Assembly (NCBI GenBank): GCA_016927475.1
Contig: JAFGMO010000005.1
Location: forward strand, 16,128-80,127
Direction of reading: 5' to 3'
Length of the DNA stretch: 64,000 nt
From: Candidatus Aminicenantota bacterium
GTDB lineage: Bacteria; Acidobacteriota; Aminicenantia; Aminicenantales; Aminicenantaceae
The notes below the pieces were generated by a model. That model saw only the letters and a list, made by a program, of their open reading frames with translations. It had not been told where the DNA came from and did not search any database. Below, piece by piece: positions 42,780 through 51,351 of this stretch (the stretch's first letter is position 1; every line of letters begins with the position of its first letter). A program made the translations under genes and the position numbers.

Positions 42780-45700
42780 ATGAAACTTAGCCGGAAAATC
42801 AAATCGCTGATCACGCTGGGAGCTGTCTTTTTGTTCCTTTTCGGTGCAGGTGTTGTTATCAAAAATGTTTTGTTGGGGCAGGTGAAAAAGCAGATCTCTT
42901 CAACCTTCAACTATAGCAATCTTCATCTGTCCGTTTTTCCTCCCGCTCTTATCGTGGAGGGAGCTCGCTCAATCTCTCTCAATCCTTTTTTTTCAGCCCG
43001 AAAGGTTGTTATCGGAATATCTTTGAGGGCTCTCCTGACCCGCAACAAGCCGCTTGAGATTTTTTTTGAAAATCCCATACTCAGGATGAACACCTCCTCT
43101 TCCGGTGATAAGCCCGGGGACAAACGCTCCTGGGATTTTTCTTTTCCTTTTCCTATCGAAAAGGGATTGATCCGCGATGGCGAATTTTATATCTGGGGCC
43201 GTAACGTGAACCTTCAGTCCCGAGGGCTTCGGGCTGTGTTTCGGCAGAGCAAGGATACATTTTTTCTTCAGGCGGAATCGGACGTGAACATTTTTTCCTT
43301 GCCGCAGCTTTCCCAACCTTTGGAGGGGGAACTCAGCTTATTTATAGAAGGCAACCAGGATAATATCATAGTCAGAAAGTTTTTGGCCAACGGCTCCGAT
43401 GTCATCGTCAAGGCCAAAGGAAGAATAAAGGACCTTTTGGACCCCGAGTTTGATCTTCAAACTTCCATCAATATAAAAACCGGCCTCTTGGCCGAGTTTC
43501 TCGACCTGCCCTTTGTTTGGAGAGGCAAAGCTTCAGGAGACGGAATTTTATCCCGAAAATCAGGGCTGCTCGCCTTTTCTTCAGATTTCTCCAGCAGGGA
43601 TCTTGTATTAAGCGGGGTTCCTCTGGAACAGGTCAAGGGAAAAGTGAAGGTGAACTTCGGGCAGGAGGGAAGCGTGGAGTTCAATATCTGGGAGGGGGCC
43701 TTTCCTTCGCAGTTTGTCCGCCTCTTTTTCTCCGATGGGAGGATCGATGGAACCGCCAGGGGGGTATTCCTGGAACCCGTTATGAATGACATTGACGTTC
43801 CATGGCCCGTCGCATCTCCTGTTTGGGGGAACTTTTCCCTGCAAAACGGCCGGCTGCATGTTGAAGCGGAATTGAGGGACGATTATGTTAAAGAAGAGCC
43901 GGGAAAATATGTTTTCGAAGGAGATGTAAAACTGGATTGGGATGGCCGGGATCATATTTCCATTTTTTCAAAACGTCTGAGGTCGCATTTCGCAGACGCT
44001 GCTGTCGAGGCAGATATCTATCTCGATAAAAAGTTGGATGTCACTATTAACGGAGAAACCAGTGATGTTGATGGGGCCCGGGATTTCACCTCTCTTCTTC
44101 TGGATAAAAAATTTGATTTTCCCGAAATCCGCGGGCGTGGCTTGAGTGATGTTTCAATCAAGGGAGATTACAAAAAGCCGAAGATCCGTTTTGATTTTGA
44201 CCTCTCACCCGGCGGTTTTGACTTTTTTGACGCCCAAAAAGTGAAGGGTTGGGCCGTTGTGGAAAACGATGTTTTTTCAGGACGGATACAGATTGAGGAT
44301 TCATCCATGAAAGGAGACCTTGATATCCGGGTAGAAGAGAATTATGTTCAAGCGGAAATGCGGCTCGACCGGGGAAAGGTGGACGAAATTTTCCCGGCCC
44401 TTGGTATCGATTTCCCCCTAAGGGGAGATGCCGCCGGCCGGTTTGCCGTTCTTTATGAAGAGGATAAACTGAAAGTAGAAGGTGATTTTTCGAGTGAGAA
44501 CCTATATTTTCTTGACCAAAAGATGAGCCGGGCCATGGGGACATTGACATGGGAAAACGGCTTGCTTCAACTGGAAAACCTGGACTTAAGTCTTTACGAG
44601 GGGAAGATAAAAGGATACATACGGATTGATCTTTCCAGCCGTGAATTCGATATCGATTTATCGGGAGAACAGTTGGAATTATCTTCCCTTTACAGCGGCA
44701 TAACGGGAACTGTTTTTTTTGACCTGAAGGGGAAAGGTAATTTTGAACAGGACCTTTGTTTAGGCCGTTTCGAGGTTAACAATCTTCACCATGATCCCCT
44801 TCAGATGATGGATTCAGGGGGAGAAATCTCTTTGGCCTTGAAGGAAAACAGACTGAAAATACGGTTAAATGGTTTTTTCCAGCCGGGAGAGAATGAGCTT
44901 TATCTCGGTTTTTTTGTTCCCCTTAGTGGTCCCGGTACATTGATTGAGGCCAGGGGGGTCTTCAGAAACCTGGATCTTCTTCTTCCCTGGAAAGGGGCTG
45001 AAGGAGAGCTCAATTACAGGGCTGAGATCAAGGAAAACAGCGGCAAGCCACAGCTCAAAGGCATCCTGGATTTCAGGGGCGAGGTTCTTCCCCTTCACCG
45101 CTTTGCCCATGCCGTCAGGAATTATTCCGGATTGGCCTTTGTCAATAACGGAACCATTTCCATTCGTTCTTTCCAGGGCCAATTGGGTGGAGGAGATATT
45201 CACGCATCCGGGGAGCTCCGGCTGGGGAGAGAAGGTTTGGAGAAGGCAGATATCAAACTTGAGGGAGAAAAAATGCTGTTGGCGCCTCTGGAAAGGACGC
45301 GGGCACTGACTGACGGGACGTTAAACCTTGTCCGGGAGGATTCGCGTTTTGTGTTGAATGGCGATTTTGTTTTTCATCAGTTGTCCTGGCGGCGGGAAGT
45401 CAATGAGAAATTTGAATTTTACTCGACCCCCGACTTCCAGGAGACAGCATCTTCGGGATTTTTTGATAATCTTAATCTGAATATTAGGCTGAGAGCTCTT
45501 GATAATGCCTGGATGGAAAACTCTCTGGGAAGAATCAGGGGACGCTTTGATCTCACTCTTTCCGGGAGTGTGAAATCCCCGATTGTTCTTGGAGAGATTG
45601 AGGCGTTGGGAGGAGATGTTGATTTCCAGGATAGAGAATTCAAGATACTCACAGGGCGGATCAATTTTTTCAATCCTTCCTCGACGGAACCGCACCTGAA

Positions 45701-46190
45701 TTTTAAGGGTGAGACCTTTGTAAAGGATTACAGGGTTACCTTTTCTCTTAACGGGCCACTGGAAAAACTGACTCCGGAATTCAGTTCATCCCCTCCGCTT
45801 CCTCCCGAGGATGTCCTGGCGCTGCTTGCCCTGGGAGAATCGTTTAAAAGGACTTATTCCTATGACACAAGTACCCGGCAGAGTACGGCTTCTCTGCTCT
45901 CATTCCAATTGGCGGAAGAAGCAACGGACCGGGCAGAACGGTTATTCAGTATCGACCGGTTTCGGATCGAGCCTTTTGTCATGGGATCTTCGGCAGAAAT
46001 GACTGCCCGTTTGACACTGGGGAAAAAAATCTCTAAAAATTTTTTCATCCTATATTCGACGAATCTTGCCACACAAAGGGATGATATCACCCGTCTTGAG
46101 TGGGAACTCACAGATGATATATCTATCGTCGGCACAAGGAATGAAGAAGGAAGAGTCAGTATTGATGTCAAGATACATAAAAGGTTTTAG
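42780..46190 (+). CDS. tamB: TamB-like translocation and assembly protein
   Basis: TamB-type proteins span the periplasm and move lipids or help insert outer-membrane proteins. This 1136-residue protein has an N-terminal membrane anchor (about residues 10-30), a long beta-helical AsmA/TamB-type middle (repeated strands such as GTARGVFLEP, VEGDFSSENLYF) and the C-terminal DUF490 signature ending in SSPPLPPEDVLALLALGESF and ILYSTNLATQRDDITRLEW. It is directly upstream of, and overlaps by 26 bp, an Omp85 protein, the classical TamA-TamB pairing. Length is shorter than E. coli TamB (1259). Confidence 0.88.
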   Translation: MKLSRKIKSLITLGAVFLFLFGAGVVIKNVLLGQVKKQISSTFNYSNLHLSVFPPALIVEGARSISLNPFFSARKVVIGISLRALLTRNKPLEIFFENPILRMNTSSSGDKPGDKRSWDFSFPFPIEKGLIRDGEFYIWGRNVNLQSRGLRAVFRQSKDTFFLQAESDVNIFSLPQLSQPLEGELSLFIEGNQDNIIVRKFLANGSDVIVKAKGRIKDLLDPEFDLQTSINIKTGLLAEFLDLPFVWRGKASGDGILSRKSGLLAFSSDFSSRDLVLSGVPLEQVKGKVKVNFGQEGSVEFNIWEGAFPSQFVRLFFSDGRIDGTARGVFLEPVMNDIDVPWPVASPVWGNFSLQNGRLHVEAELRDDYVKEEPGKYVFEGDVKLDWDGRDHISIFSKRLRSHFADAAVEADIYLDKKLDVTINGETSDVDGARDFTSLLLDKKFDFPEIRGRGLSDVSIKGDYKKPKIRFDFDLSPGGFDFFDAQKVKGWAVVENDVFSGRIQIEDSSMKGDLDIRVEENYVQAEMRLDRGKVDEIFPALGIDFPLRGDAAGRFAVLYEEDKLKVEGDFSSENLYFLDQKMSRAMGTLTWENGLLQLENLDLSLYEGKIKGYIRIDLSSREFDIDLSGEQLELSSLYSGITGTVFFDLKGKGNFEQDLCLGRFEVNNLHHDPLQMMDSGGEISLALKENRLKIRLNGFFQPGENELYLGFFVPLSGPGTLIEARGVFRNLDLLLPWKGAEGELNYRAEIKENSGKPQLKGILDFRGEVLPLHRFAHAVRNYSGLAFVNNGTISIRSFQGQLGGGDIHASGELRLGREGLEKADIKLEGEKMLLAPLERTRALTDGTLNLVREDSRFVLNGDFVFHQLSWRREVNEKFEFYSTPDFQETASSGFFDNLNLNIRLRALDNAWMENSLGRIRGRFDLTLSGSVKSPIVLGEIEALGGDVDFQDREFKILTGRINFFNPSSTEPHLNFKGETFVKDYRVTFSLNGPLEKLTPEFSSSPPLPPEDVLALLALGESFKRTYSYDTSTRQSTASLLSFQLAEEATDRAERLFSIDRFRIEPFVMGSSAEMTARLTLGKKISKNFFILYSTNLATQRDDITRLEWELTDDISIVGTRNEEGRVSIDVKIHKRF

Positions 46191-48933
46191 GAAACGTTTT
46201 TTTCCTTTTTGTCTGGTTGTGGGTTTGAGTGGAGGATTCCCTTCACTTTTTCAAGCCCCTTTTTGTTCCGCCTCTCCCCAGGCTTCTTCTGCGACAATCA
46301 GCGAGGTCGTTTTTTGGGTTGACGGAAGACCGGGTCCTGAAAATATGCAGGAATTGATCTCGATAAATCCAGGAAGTGTCTATTCTTTAAAAAAAGTCAA
46401 CGATGCCATCAAACAGATTTATAAAACAGGCATGTTTTCAGACATTCAGGTAAGACGTGAAGGCAGGGAGGCCATCCGCCTCGTTTTTCACTTGAAACGC
46501 AAATTTGTGATCCAAAGCGTCTCGGCTACGAGCGATCTGAAGATTCCGGATAAGGAACTTGTTAAAAGCATCTTTTCCCTTCAGAAAGGAGAGGCTTTTT
46601 CTCCTGAGCGTTTGGAAAAAGCCGTAAAAGAGCTGGAATCTGCTCTTCGTCTTCGAGGATTTTTTTCTCCTGAATATTCGATTGAATTGGAAAAGAACGA
46701 AGAAGATGCCGAGATCAACGTTTTTTTTAAGGTTAATTCTTTTAAAAGATACAGGATCAAATCGATTTCATTCAAAGGGGAACCTCTCTTTCCACATAAA
46801 AGCCTGGAAAAACATCTTGAGAGCAAGCCGGGAAAAGATTATGTTCCCTCGCGTTTATTGGAGGATGTTGAACGTCTGCAAGAATATTATCGATCGCAGA
46901 ATTTCCGGAGAGCGGAAGTTGCCGTCGGCGAGGAAATCTTCGACAAGGAACAGGAAACCGTGAACGTGAGCCTCATTGTAAAACCTCATGAAAAAATAGA
47001 GCTTGAGACGAAAGGAGCCAAAATTCCGGAAGATCTTCTCAAACCTATTTGGGAAGAGAGGATTTTTGAGGAATGGGGTGTTTCCGAAGGAGAAGCCAAG
47101 ATAAAGGTCTATCTGCGCAATAAGGGATATATTTTTCCCCAGGTCCGATCTTCAATTGAAAGAGGAGAAAACACGATCCGTATTCTCTACCATATAAATC
47201 CCGGTAAAAAATACAAGGTCGAACACCTCATTTTCAAGGGGAATGAGTCTTTCTCCAGGGAAGAATTGATGAGTACTCTGGATATTCCCCAAAAAATTCC
47301 CTTTTTAAGCTGGATTGATGAAGCCAGGATTTTTGAGCTTCCCCGTGAAATCAAGGCTTACTATGGTATGCAGGGATTTCCCAATACCGATGTCGACCTG
47401 ACGTTTATCATGCATGAGAACAGCATAGACGCGTCCTATACCATCATGGAAGGTCCCCGGGAAACGATTGAGAGTCTTTCTTTCGAAGGCCATTCCTATT
47501 TCACCAGAGAAAACTTACTGAAAACTATTGAAAGCCGTGAAGGAGGCCCATTTTTCAGTCCCGATGTCCAGAGAGATGTCGAGACCCTGGAAAATTTGTA
47601 CCTGAACAAAGGAGTCCGGGGAACACGTATTTTTGCCGAAGTTAAAAAAGTGAAAGAATATGCGTATTCGGTTGCCTTTGTTATACAAGAAGGACGGCTC
47701 GTCACTATCGAGAAGATCCTCGTTGCAGGGAACAAAACGACCCGGGAAGGAACAATCTTCAAAGAAATACGAGTTAAGGAAGGAGAGTATGCCCGTTATT
47801 CCTTACTGCAGGAGTCCAAAAGGCGGCTGGAAAGGCTGGGAATCTTCACCGATGTTAAGATAGAAGAAATACCCCTCGATGTGGAACGGGAAAATATTGT
47901 GGTTAGAGTCAGGGAGGGGGAGCGAAACTATGCCAGTTTGGGGATTGGTTTGGAAACCAAAGAAGAACCTAAGAGTTTTGCCGTTTGGAATACTGTCGTC
48001 CGGCCGAGGGGAACGGCCGAGTTAATGCGGAACAATGTATTTGGAACCGCGGCCCAACTTAGCCTCGTCGGCCAGATCAGCTTGCGGGAGAAAAGGGCCG
48101 TTATTTCCTGGGAACAGCCCTATTTTTTCGGGCTTCCTTTTCAGACTTATCTCAACGGCTGGTTGGAGCAGGAAACCCGAAAAAGCTACAGTTATGACCG
48201 AAGGGGCGTCAGCTTGACAGCGATCAAGTCTTTTTCCGAAGAAACGCTTTTATTGTCCACTCTGCGTCTGGCGCAAACGAAACTTTTTGATCTTCAATTT
48301 TCCCCCTCTGAAATCGACCGGCAGTTTTTTCCTTTTTCGACGACATCCATTTCCGAAAGCTTCATCTGGGATAAACGGAACGATCCCTTCAATCCCGCCA
48401 GGGGTCATTTTTTCAGCATTGCTTTCGAATGGGCCTATCCTCTCTTTAATTCGGAATCCGATTTTCAGAAGCTTTTCAGCAAATACCAACAGTTTTTTAC
48501 ATTGTTCGACCGGGTGGTCATCAGTGCTACGGCCCGGGTGGGATTAGGCCGGGGAAGGATACCCATCCATGAGCGGTTTTTTGCCGGGGGGAGTAATTCT
48601 TTCCGCGGCACGGAATTTGACGAACTGGGTCCCAAGGATCCCGATTCCCTTCAGCCGATTGGAGGGAAAGCCTTGACATTGTTGAATTTTGAGCTGTCAT
48701 TTCCTCTGCTTTCGGCATTGAAGGACCTTTTCGGAACGGTTTTTTATGATGTCGGGAGCGTTTTTTCCAAAAGGAGCCAATTTAATCTCAAGGAAATGCA
48801 GAATGCCTTGGGATTTGGATTAAGATACAGGACACCGTTGGGCCCGGTGCGCCTGGAGATGGCCTGGAATCTTGATGTCCCCCAGGGTGAAAAAAAAATC
48901 TTTGCGTTTTTCACGATTGGGCATGTTTTCTGA
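46165..48933 (+). CDS. Omp85-family outer-membrane protein with seven POTRA domains
   Basis: The protein (922 residues from 46165) has a signal peptide, then seven POTRA-like repeats ending near residue 585, by my count from recurring xxIxFKG/beta-strand patterns (for example IKSISFKGEPLF, VEHLIFKGNESF, IESLSFEGHSYF, IEKILVAGNKTT). A 16-strand barrel follows with FFAGGSNSFRGTEF (FRG motif, about residue 812) and an aromatic end (FAFFTIGHVF). BamA usually has five and TamA three, so this is a longer form. The frame is open from 46066; the ATG at 46165 gives the signal peptide and has GGAAGAG upstream. It follows tamB and precedes a SurA-like gene. Confidence 0.85.
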   Translation: MSRYIKGFRKRFFPFCLVVGLSGGFPSLFQAPFCSASPQASSATISEVVFWVDGRPGPENMQELISINPGSVYSLKKVNDAIKQIYKTGMFSDIQVRREGREAIRLVFHLKRKFVIQSVSATSDLKIPDKELVKSIFSLQKGEAFSPERLEKAVKELESALRLRGFFSPEYSIELEKNEEDAEINVFFKVNSFKRYRIKSISFKGEPLFPHKSLEKHLESKPGKDYVPSRLLEDVERLQEYYRSQNFRRAEVAVGEEIFDKEQETVNVSLIVKPHEKIELETKGAKIPEDLLKPIWEERIFEEWGVSEGEAKIKVYLRNKGYIFPQVRSSIERGENTIRILYHINPGKKYKVEHLIFKGNESFSREELMSTLDIPQKIPFLSWIDEARIFELPREIKAYYGMQGFPNTDVDLTFIMHENSIDASYTIMEGPRETIESLSFEGHSYFTRENLLKTIESREGGPFFSPDVQRDVETLENLYLNKGVRGTRIFAEVKKVKEYAYSVAFVIQEGRLVTIEKILVAGNKTTREGTIFKEIRVKEGEYARYSLLQESKRRLERLGIFTDVKIEEIPLDVERENIVVRVREGERNYASLGIGLETKEEPKSFAVWNTVVRPRGTAELMRNNVFGTAAQLSLVGQISLREKRAVISWEQPYFFGLPFQTYLNGWLEQETRKSYSYDRRGVSLTAIKSFSEETLLLSTLRLAQTKLFDLQFSPSEIDRQFFPFSTTSISESFIWDKRNDPFNPARGHFFSIAFEWAYPLFNSESDFQKLFSKYQQFFTLFDRVVISATARVGLGRGRIPIHERFFAGGSNSFRGTEFDELGPKDPDSLQPIGGKALTLLNFELSFPLLSALKDLFGTVFYDVGSVFSKRSQFNLKEMQNALGFGLRYRTPLGPVRLEMAWNLDVPQGEKKIFAFFTIGHVF

Positions 48934-48943
48934 TGGGGTTTTA

Positions 48944-49606
48944 ATGACAGGGAAATTCAGGTTTCTCTCCAAACCGGTTTTGTTGTTTGTCGGTATTCTA
49001 CTGTTTTCGGGGAAAATTTTTCAGGCGGGACAGGAAATTGTGGACAGAATTTTGGCTGTTGTTGAAGATGAAGTCATCACGCTGACGGATGTCAGGATTG
49101 TTGAAGAATTTGAGCTTTTTTCCGAGAGCCTGCCGAACGGGGAAGAACGTAGAAAAATTATCCTTGAAAAACTGATTGATCAGAAACTTGTTCTTAGAAT
49201 GGCCGAAGAGGAGTTCTATGTCCGGGGAGAGGAGGTGGATGCTTTTCTGCGGCGTTTGGCCCAAAAAATGGGCTATGAGACCGTCAATAGAAAGCTCGAG
49301 TCTTTTGGGTTGGCCTGGGATGATTTGAGAAAATATATTCGGGAGGAAATCGCTTTCCAAGAAATCATAGCTCAAAAATTCAAGAAATCTGTTGTGATCA
49401 GCCTCAAAGAGATCGAGTCTTACTATACCAAGGTTTATCTGTCCTTGCAAAAGGGAAAAAATGAGCCGATCTTGCCGATGATGGAGATTCTTGATGTTAT
49501 CGAATCGGTCCTCAGGGATGAGAAGACCAAAGAACAAGTACGGGAATGGATCAGCAGCTTGAGAGAGAAGGCGGAGATACAAGTCAATGATTTTAAAAGC
49601 TTTTAA
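48944..49606 (+). CDS. SurA-like periplasmic chaperone without PPIase domain
   Basis: The 220-residue protein starts with a signal-anchor (about residues 8-26), then the SurA N-terminal pattern VDRILAVVEDEVITLTDVRI, a helical SurA_N domain and LIDQKLVLRMAEEE. SurA normally carries one or two parvulin domains; here the sequence ends at about the point where these would begin, so it should bind unfolded outer-membrane proteins without isomerase activity. The start at 48944 follows the Omp85 stop by 10 bp; the longer open frame overlaps Omp85. Position behind tamB and omp85 fits a chaperone for the same pathway. Confidence 0.75.
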   Translation: MTGKFRFLSKPVLLFVGILLFSGKIFQAGQEIVDRILAVVEDEVITLTDVRIVEEFELFSESLPNGEERRKIILEKLIDQKLVLRMAEEEFYVRGEEVDAFLRRLAQKMGYETVNRKLESFGLAWDDLRKYIREEIAFQEIIAQKFKKSVVISLKEIESYYTKVYLSLQKGKNEPILPMMEILDVIESVLRDEKTKEQVREWISSLREKAEIQVNDFKSF

Positions 49607-49657
49607 AGCAAAGCTTCCATCAAGCGGAAACCATTCCGGTACTATTTAGGAGGGAAG

Positions 49658-50581
49658 ATGTCGCCTACCGCATTTCTTTTTCCGGGCCAGGGCTCCCAGA
49701 TTGTGGGAATGGGACGGAAATTTTTTGAAAACGACAAGCAGGCCCGTGAGTTTTTTGCCCGGGCGGATGAAACATTGGGCTATTCGCTGTCCAAGATGTG
49801 TTTTGAGGGGCCTGAAGAAGAGCTGAAACTAACAAAAAATACCCAGCCGGCACTTCTGGTGGTCAGTACCATCGCTTTTTCGCTGATGGGACGTCTGCCC
49901 GACATGGCTGCCGGACACAGCCTGGGAGAATATTCGGCTCTGGTTGCCTCCGGAGTCTTGGCGTTCGAGGATGCCCTTTTGTTGGTTCATAAACGGGGGA
50001 GATATATGCAGGAAGCGGTTCCCGTAGGCGTAGGGGCGATGGCGGCGGTTTTAGGAAGCACCTATGAGGAAGTCGCCGAAAGCGTAAAAAAAGTCAGTCG
50101 GGGTGTCGTCGAGATTGCCAACTGGAACAGCGAACAGCAGATAGTCATTGCCGGTCACAAGGAAGCCGTCGAGGAAGTCCTTGATATCCTGGATCCGCCG
50201 CGGGCGGTTCCCCTTCCCGTCAGCGCTCCCTTCCACTGTGAGTTGATGAAGAGTGCTGCGGAAAAACTTTCAAAAGACCTGGATGCCGTACCATTTAAAG
50301 ATCCGGCATTTCCGGTCGTAACGAATGTTGATGCCCTCCCGGTTCAAACCGGGGGAGAAGCCAGGGAAGCCCTGAAAAAGCAGGTGAGAAACGCCGTGCT
50401 CTGGTATAAAACCATGGAGCTATTTAACATGGAAAAAGTGGACGTTTTTGTTGAGCTGGGTTCCGGTAAAGTCCTCTCCGGACTGGCCAAAAGAATTTCC
50501 AAAAAGTGGGATAAAAAGCCACTTATCCTGAATGTTGAAGACCCGGAATCGCTGGAAAAGACAAAAGAACAGATGTCTTGA
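49658..50581 (+). CDS. fabD: Malonyl-CoA:ACP transacylase
   Basis: FabD loads malonyl groups onto acyl carrier protein for fatty acid synthesis. The 307 residues contain FLFPGQGSQIVGMGR, the active-site Ser88 in AAGHSLGEYSAL, the Arg-type substrate site near GRYMQEAVP and the His in SAPFHCELMK (about residue 196). AGGAGGGAAG stands just before the ATG, a strong ribosome binding site. No other fab gene is adjacent, which is unusual for fabD. It follows the envelope-biogenesis operon by 51 bp. Confidence 0.95.
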   Translation: MSPTAFLFPGQGSQIVGMGRKFFENDKQAREFFARADETLGYSLSKMCFEGPEEELKLTKNTQPALLVVSTIAFSLMGRLPDMAAGHSLGEYSALVASGVLAFEDALLLVHKRGRYMQEAVPVGVGAMAAVLGSTYEEVAESVKKVSRGVVEIANWNSEQQIVIAGHKEAVEEVLDILDPPRAVPLPVSAPFHCELMKSAAEKLSKDLDAVPFKDPAFPVVTNVDALPVQTGGEAREALKKQVRNAVLWYKTMELFNMEKVDVFVELGSGKVLSGLAKRISKKWDKKPLILNVEDPESLEKTKEQMS

Positions 50582-50706
50582 AATTAAAGCTGAAACAATA
50601 AGAGACTTGATAGGTTTTTTTTATGGATGACGGTTGCTTCCGTCTGATTTTTCTCTTATCATAAACACATCATATAAAGTGTTTGAGAAGCAATTCCTGT
50701 AAAACA

Positions 50707-51291
50707 ATGAATGGTGATAAAGAGAAAAAAAGCTCCCTCGAGTTCATCGCCATCCAGTCCATCACCTTGGCGCGGGTTCCCTTAGCCCTTGTTTTTACCT
50801 TGAGTTTGGTTTTTATGGGCCAGGTAAAAAAGTGGATTGTTTTTTACTTTCTGATGCTGGTGGTGATTGAAGCGACAGACGCATTTGACGGAATCGCCGC
50901 CCGGCATTTTGATATCACCTCTGAGCTGGGCGCGACATTGGATCCTTACGCGGATAGCATCAGCCGGCTTGTCGTCTACTGGGGGCTGGCCCATGCGGGG
51001 CTGGTCATTTTTTTTGTTCCCCTAGCCATGGCCGTACGGGATATTACCGTGGCCTACAGCCGAATATTATTAGCCCAGAAGCGTCATACGGTAGCTGCCC
51101 GCCTCAGCGGAAAAATCAAAGCAGTGGTTCAGTCGATCGGGTCCGGCCTTGTCTTATTCGGCCCTTTTTACTGGGAATATACGGGAAAATGGGTATTTTA
51201 TTTTTTATCCTGGCTGATCATTACCGTAACGCTTCTGTCGATGGTTGAGTACGTCAGAGACGCTTTGCGCGTCCGGAAGATCGACAGATAA
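50707..51291 (+). CDS. CDP-alcohol phosphatidyltransferase
   Basis: This 194-residue membrane enzyme joins CDP-diacylglycerol to an alcohol headgroup such as glycerol phosphate. The family motif is intact: Asp58, Asp61-Gly62, Ala65-Arg66, Gly75, Asp79 and Asp83 (DAFDGIAAR and ELGATLDPYADS). Five or six membrane segments are visible. It resembles PgsA-like members, but the exact product cannot be told. The start is placed at the ATG of MNGDKEKK; an upstream TTG at 50683 is possible. It stands alone on the strand, between fabD and the kinase gene. Confidence 0.88.
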   Translation: MNGDKEKKSSLEFIAIQSITLARVPLALVFTLSLVFMGQVKKWIVFYFLMLVVIEATDAFDGIAARHFDITSELGATLDPYADSISRLVVYWGLAHAGLVIFFVPLAMAVRDITVAYSRILLAQKRHTVAARLSGKIKAVVQSIGSGLVLFGPFYWEYTGKWVFYFLSWLIITVTLLSMVEYVRDALRVRKIDR

Positions 51292-51351
51292 ATTTGACTT
51301 TTTGCCGAATAAAGCATATTTTTTAAACAATCTTTATTGCAAGGCGGGACA

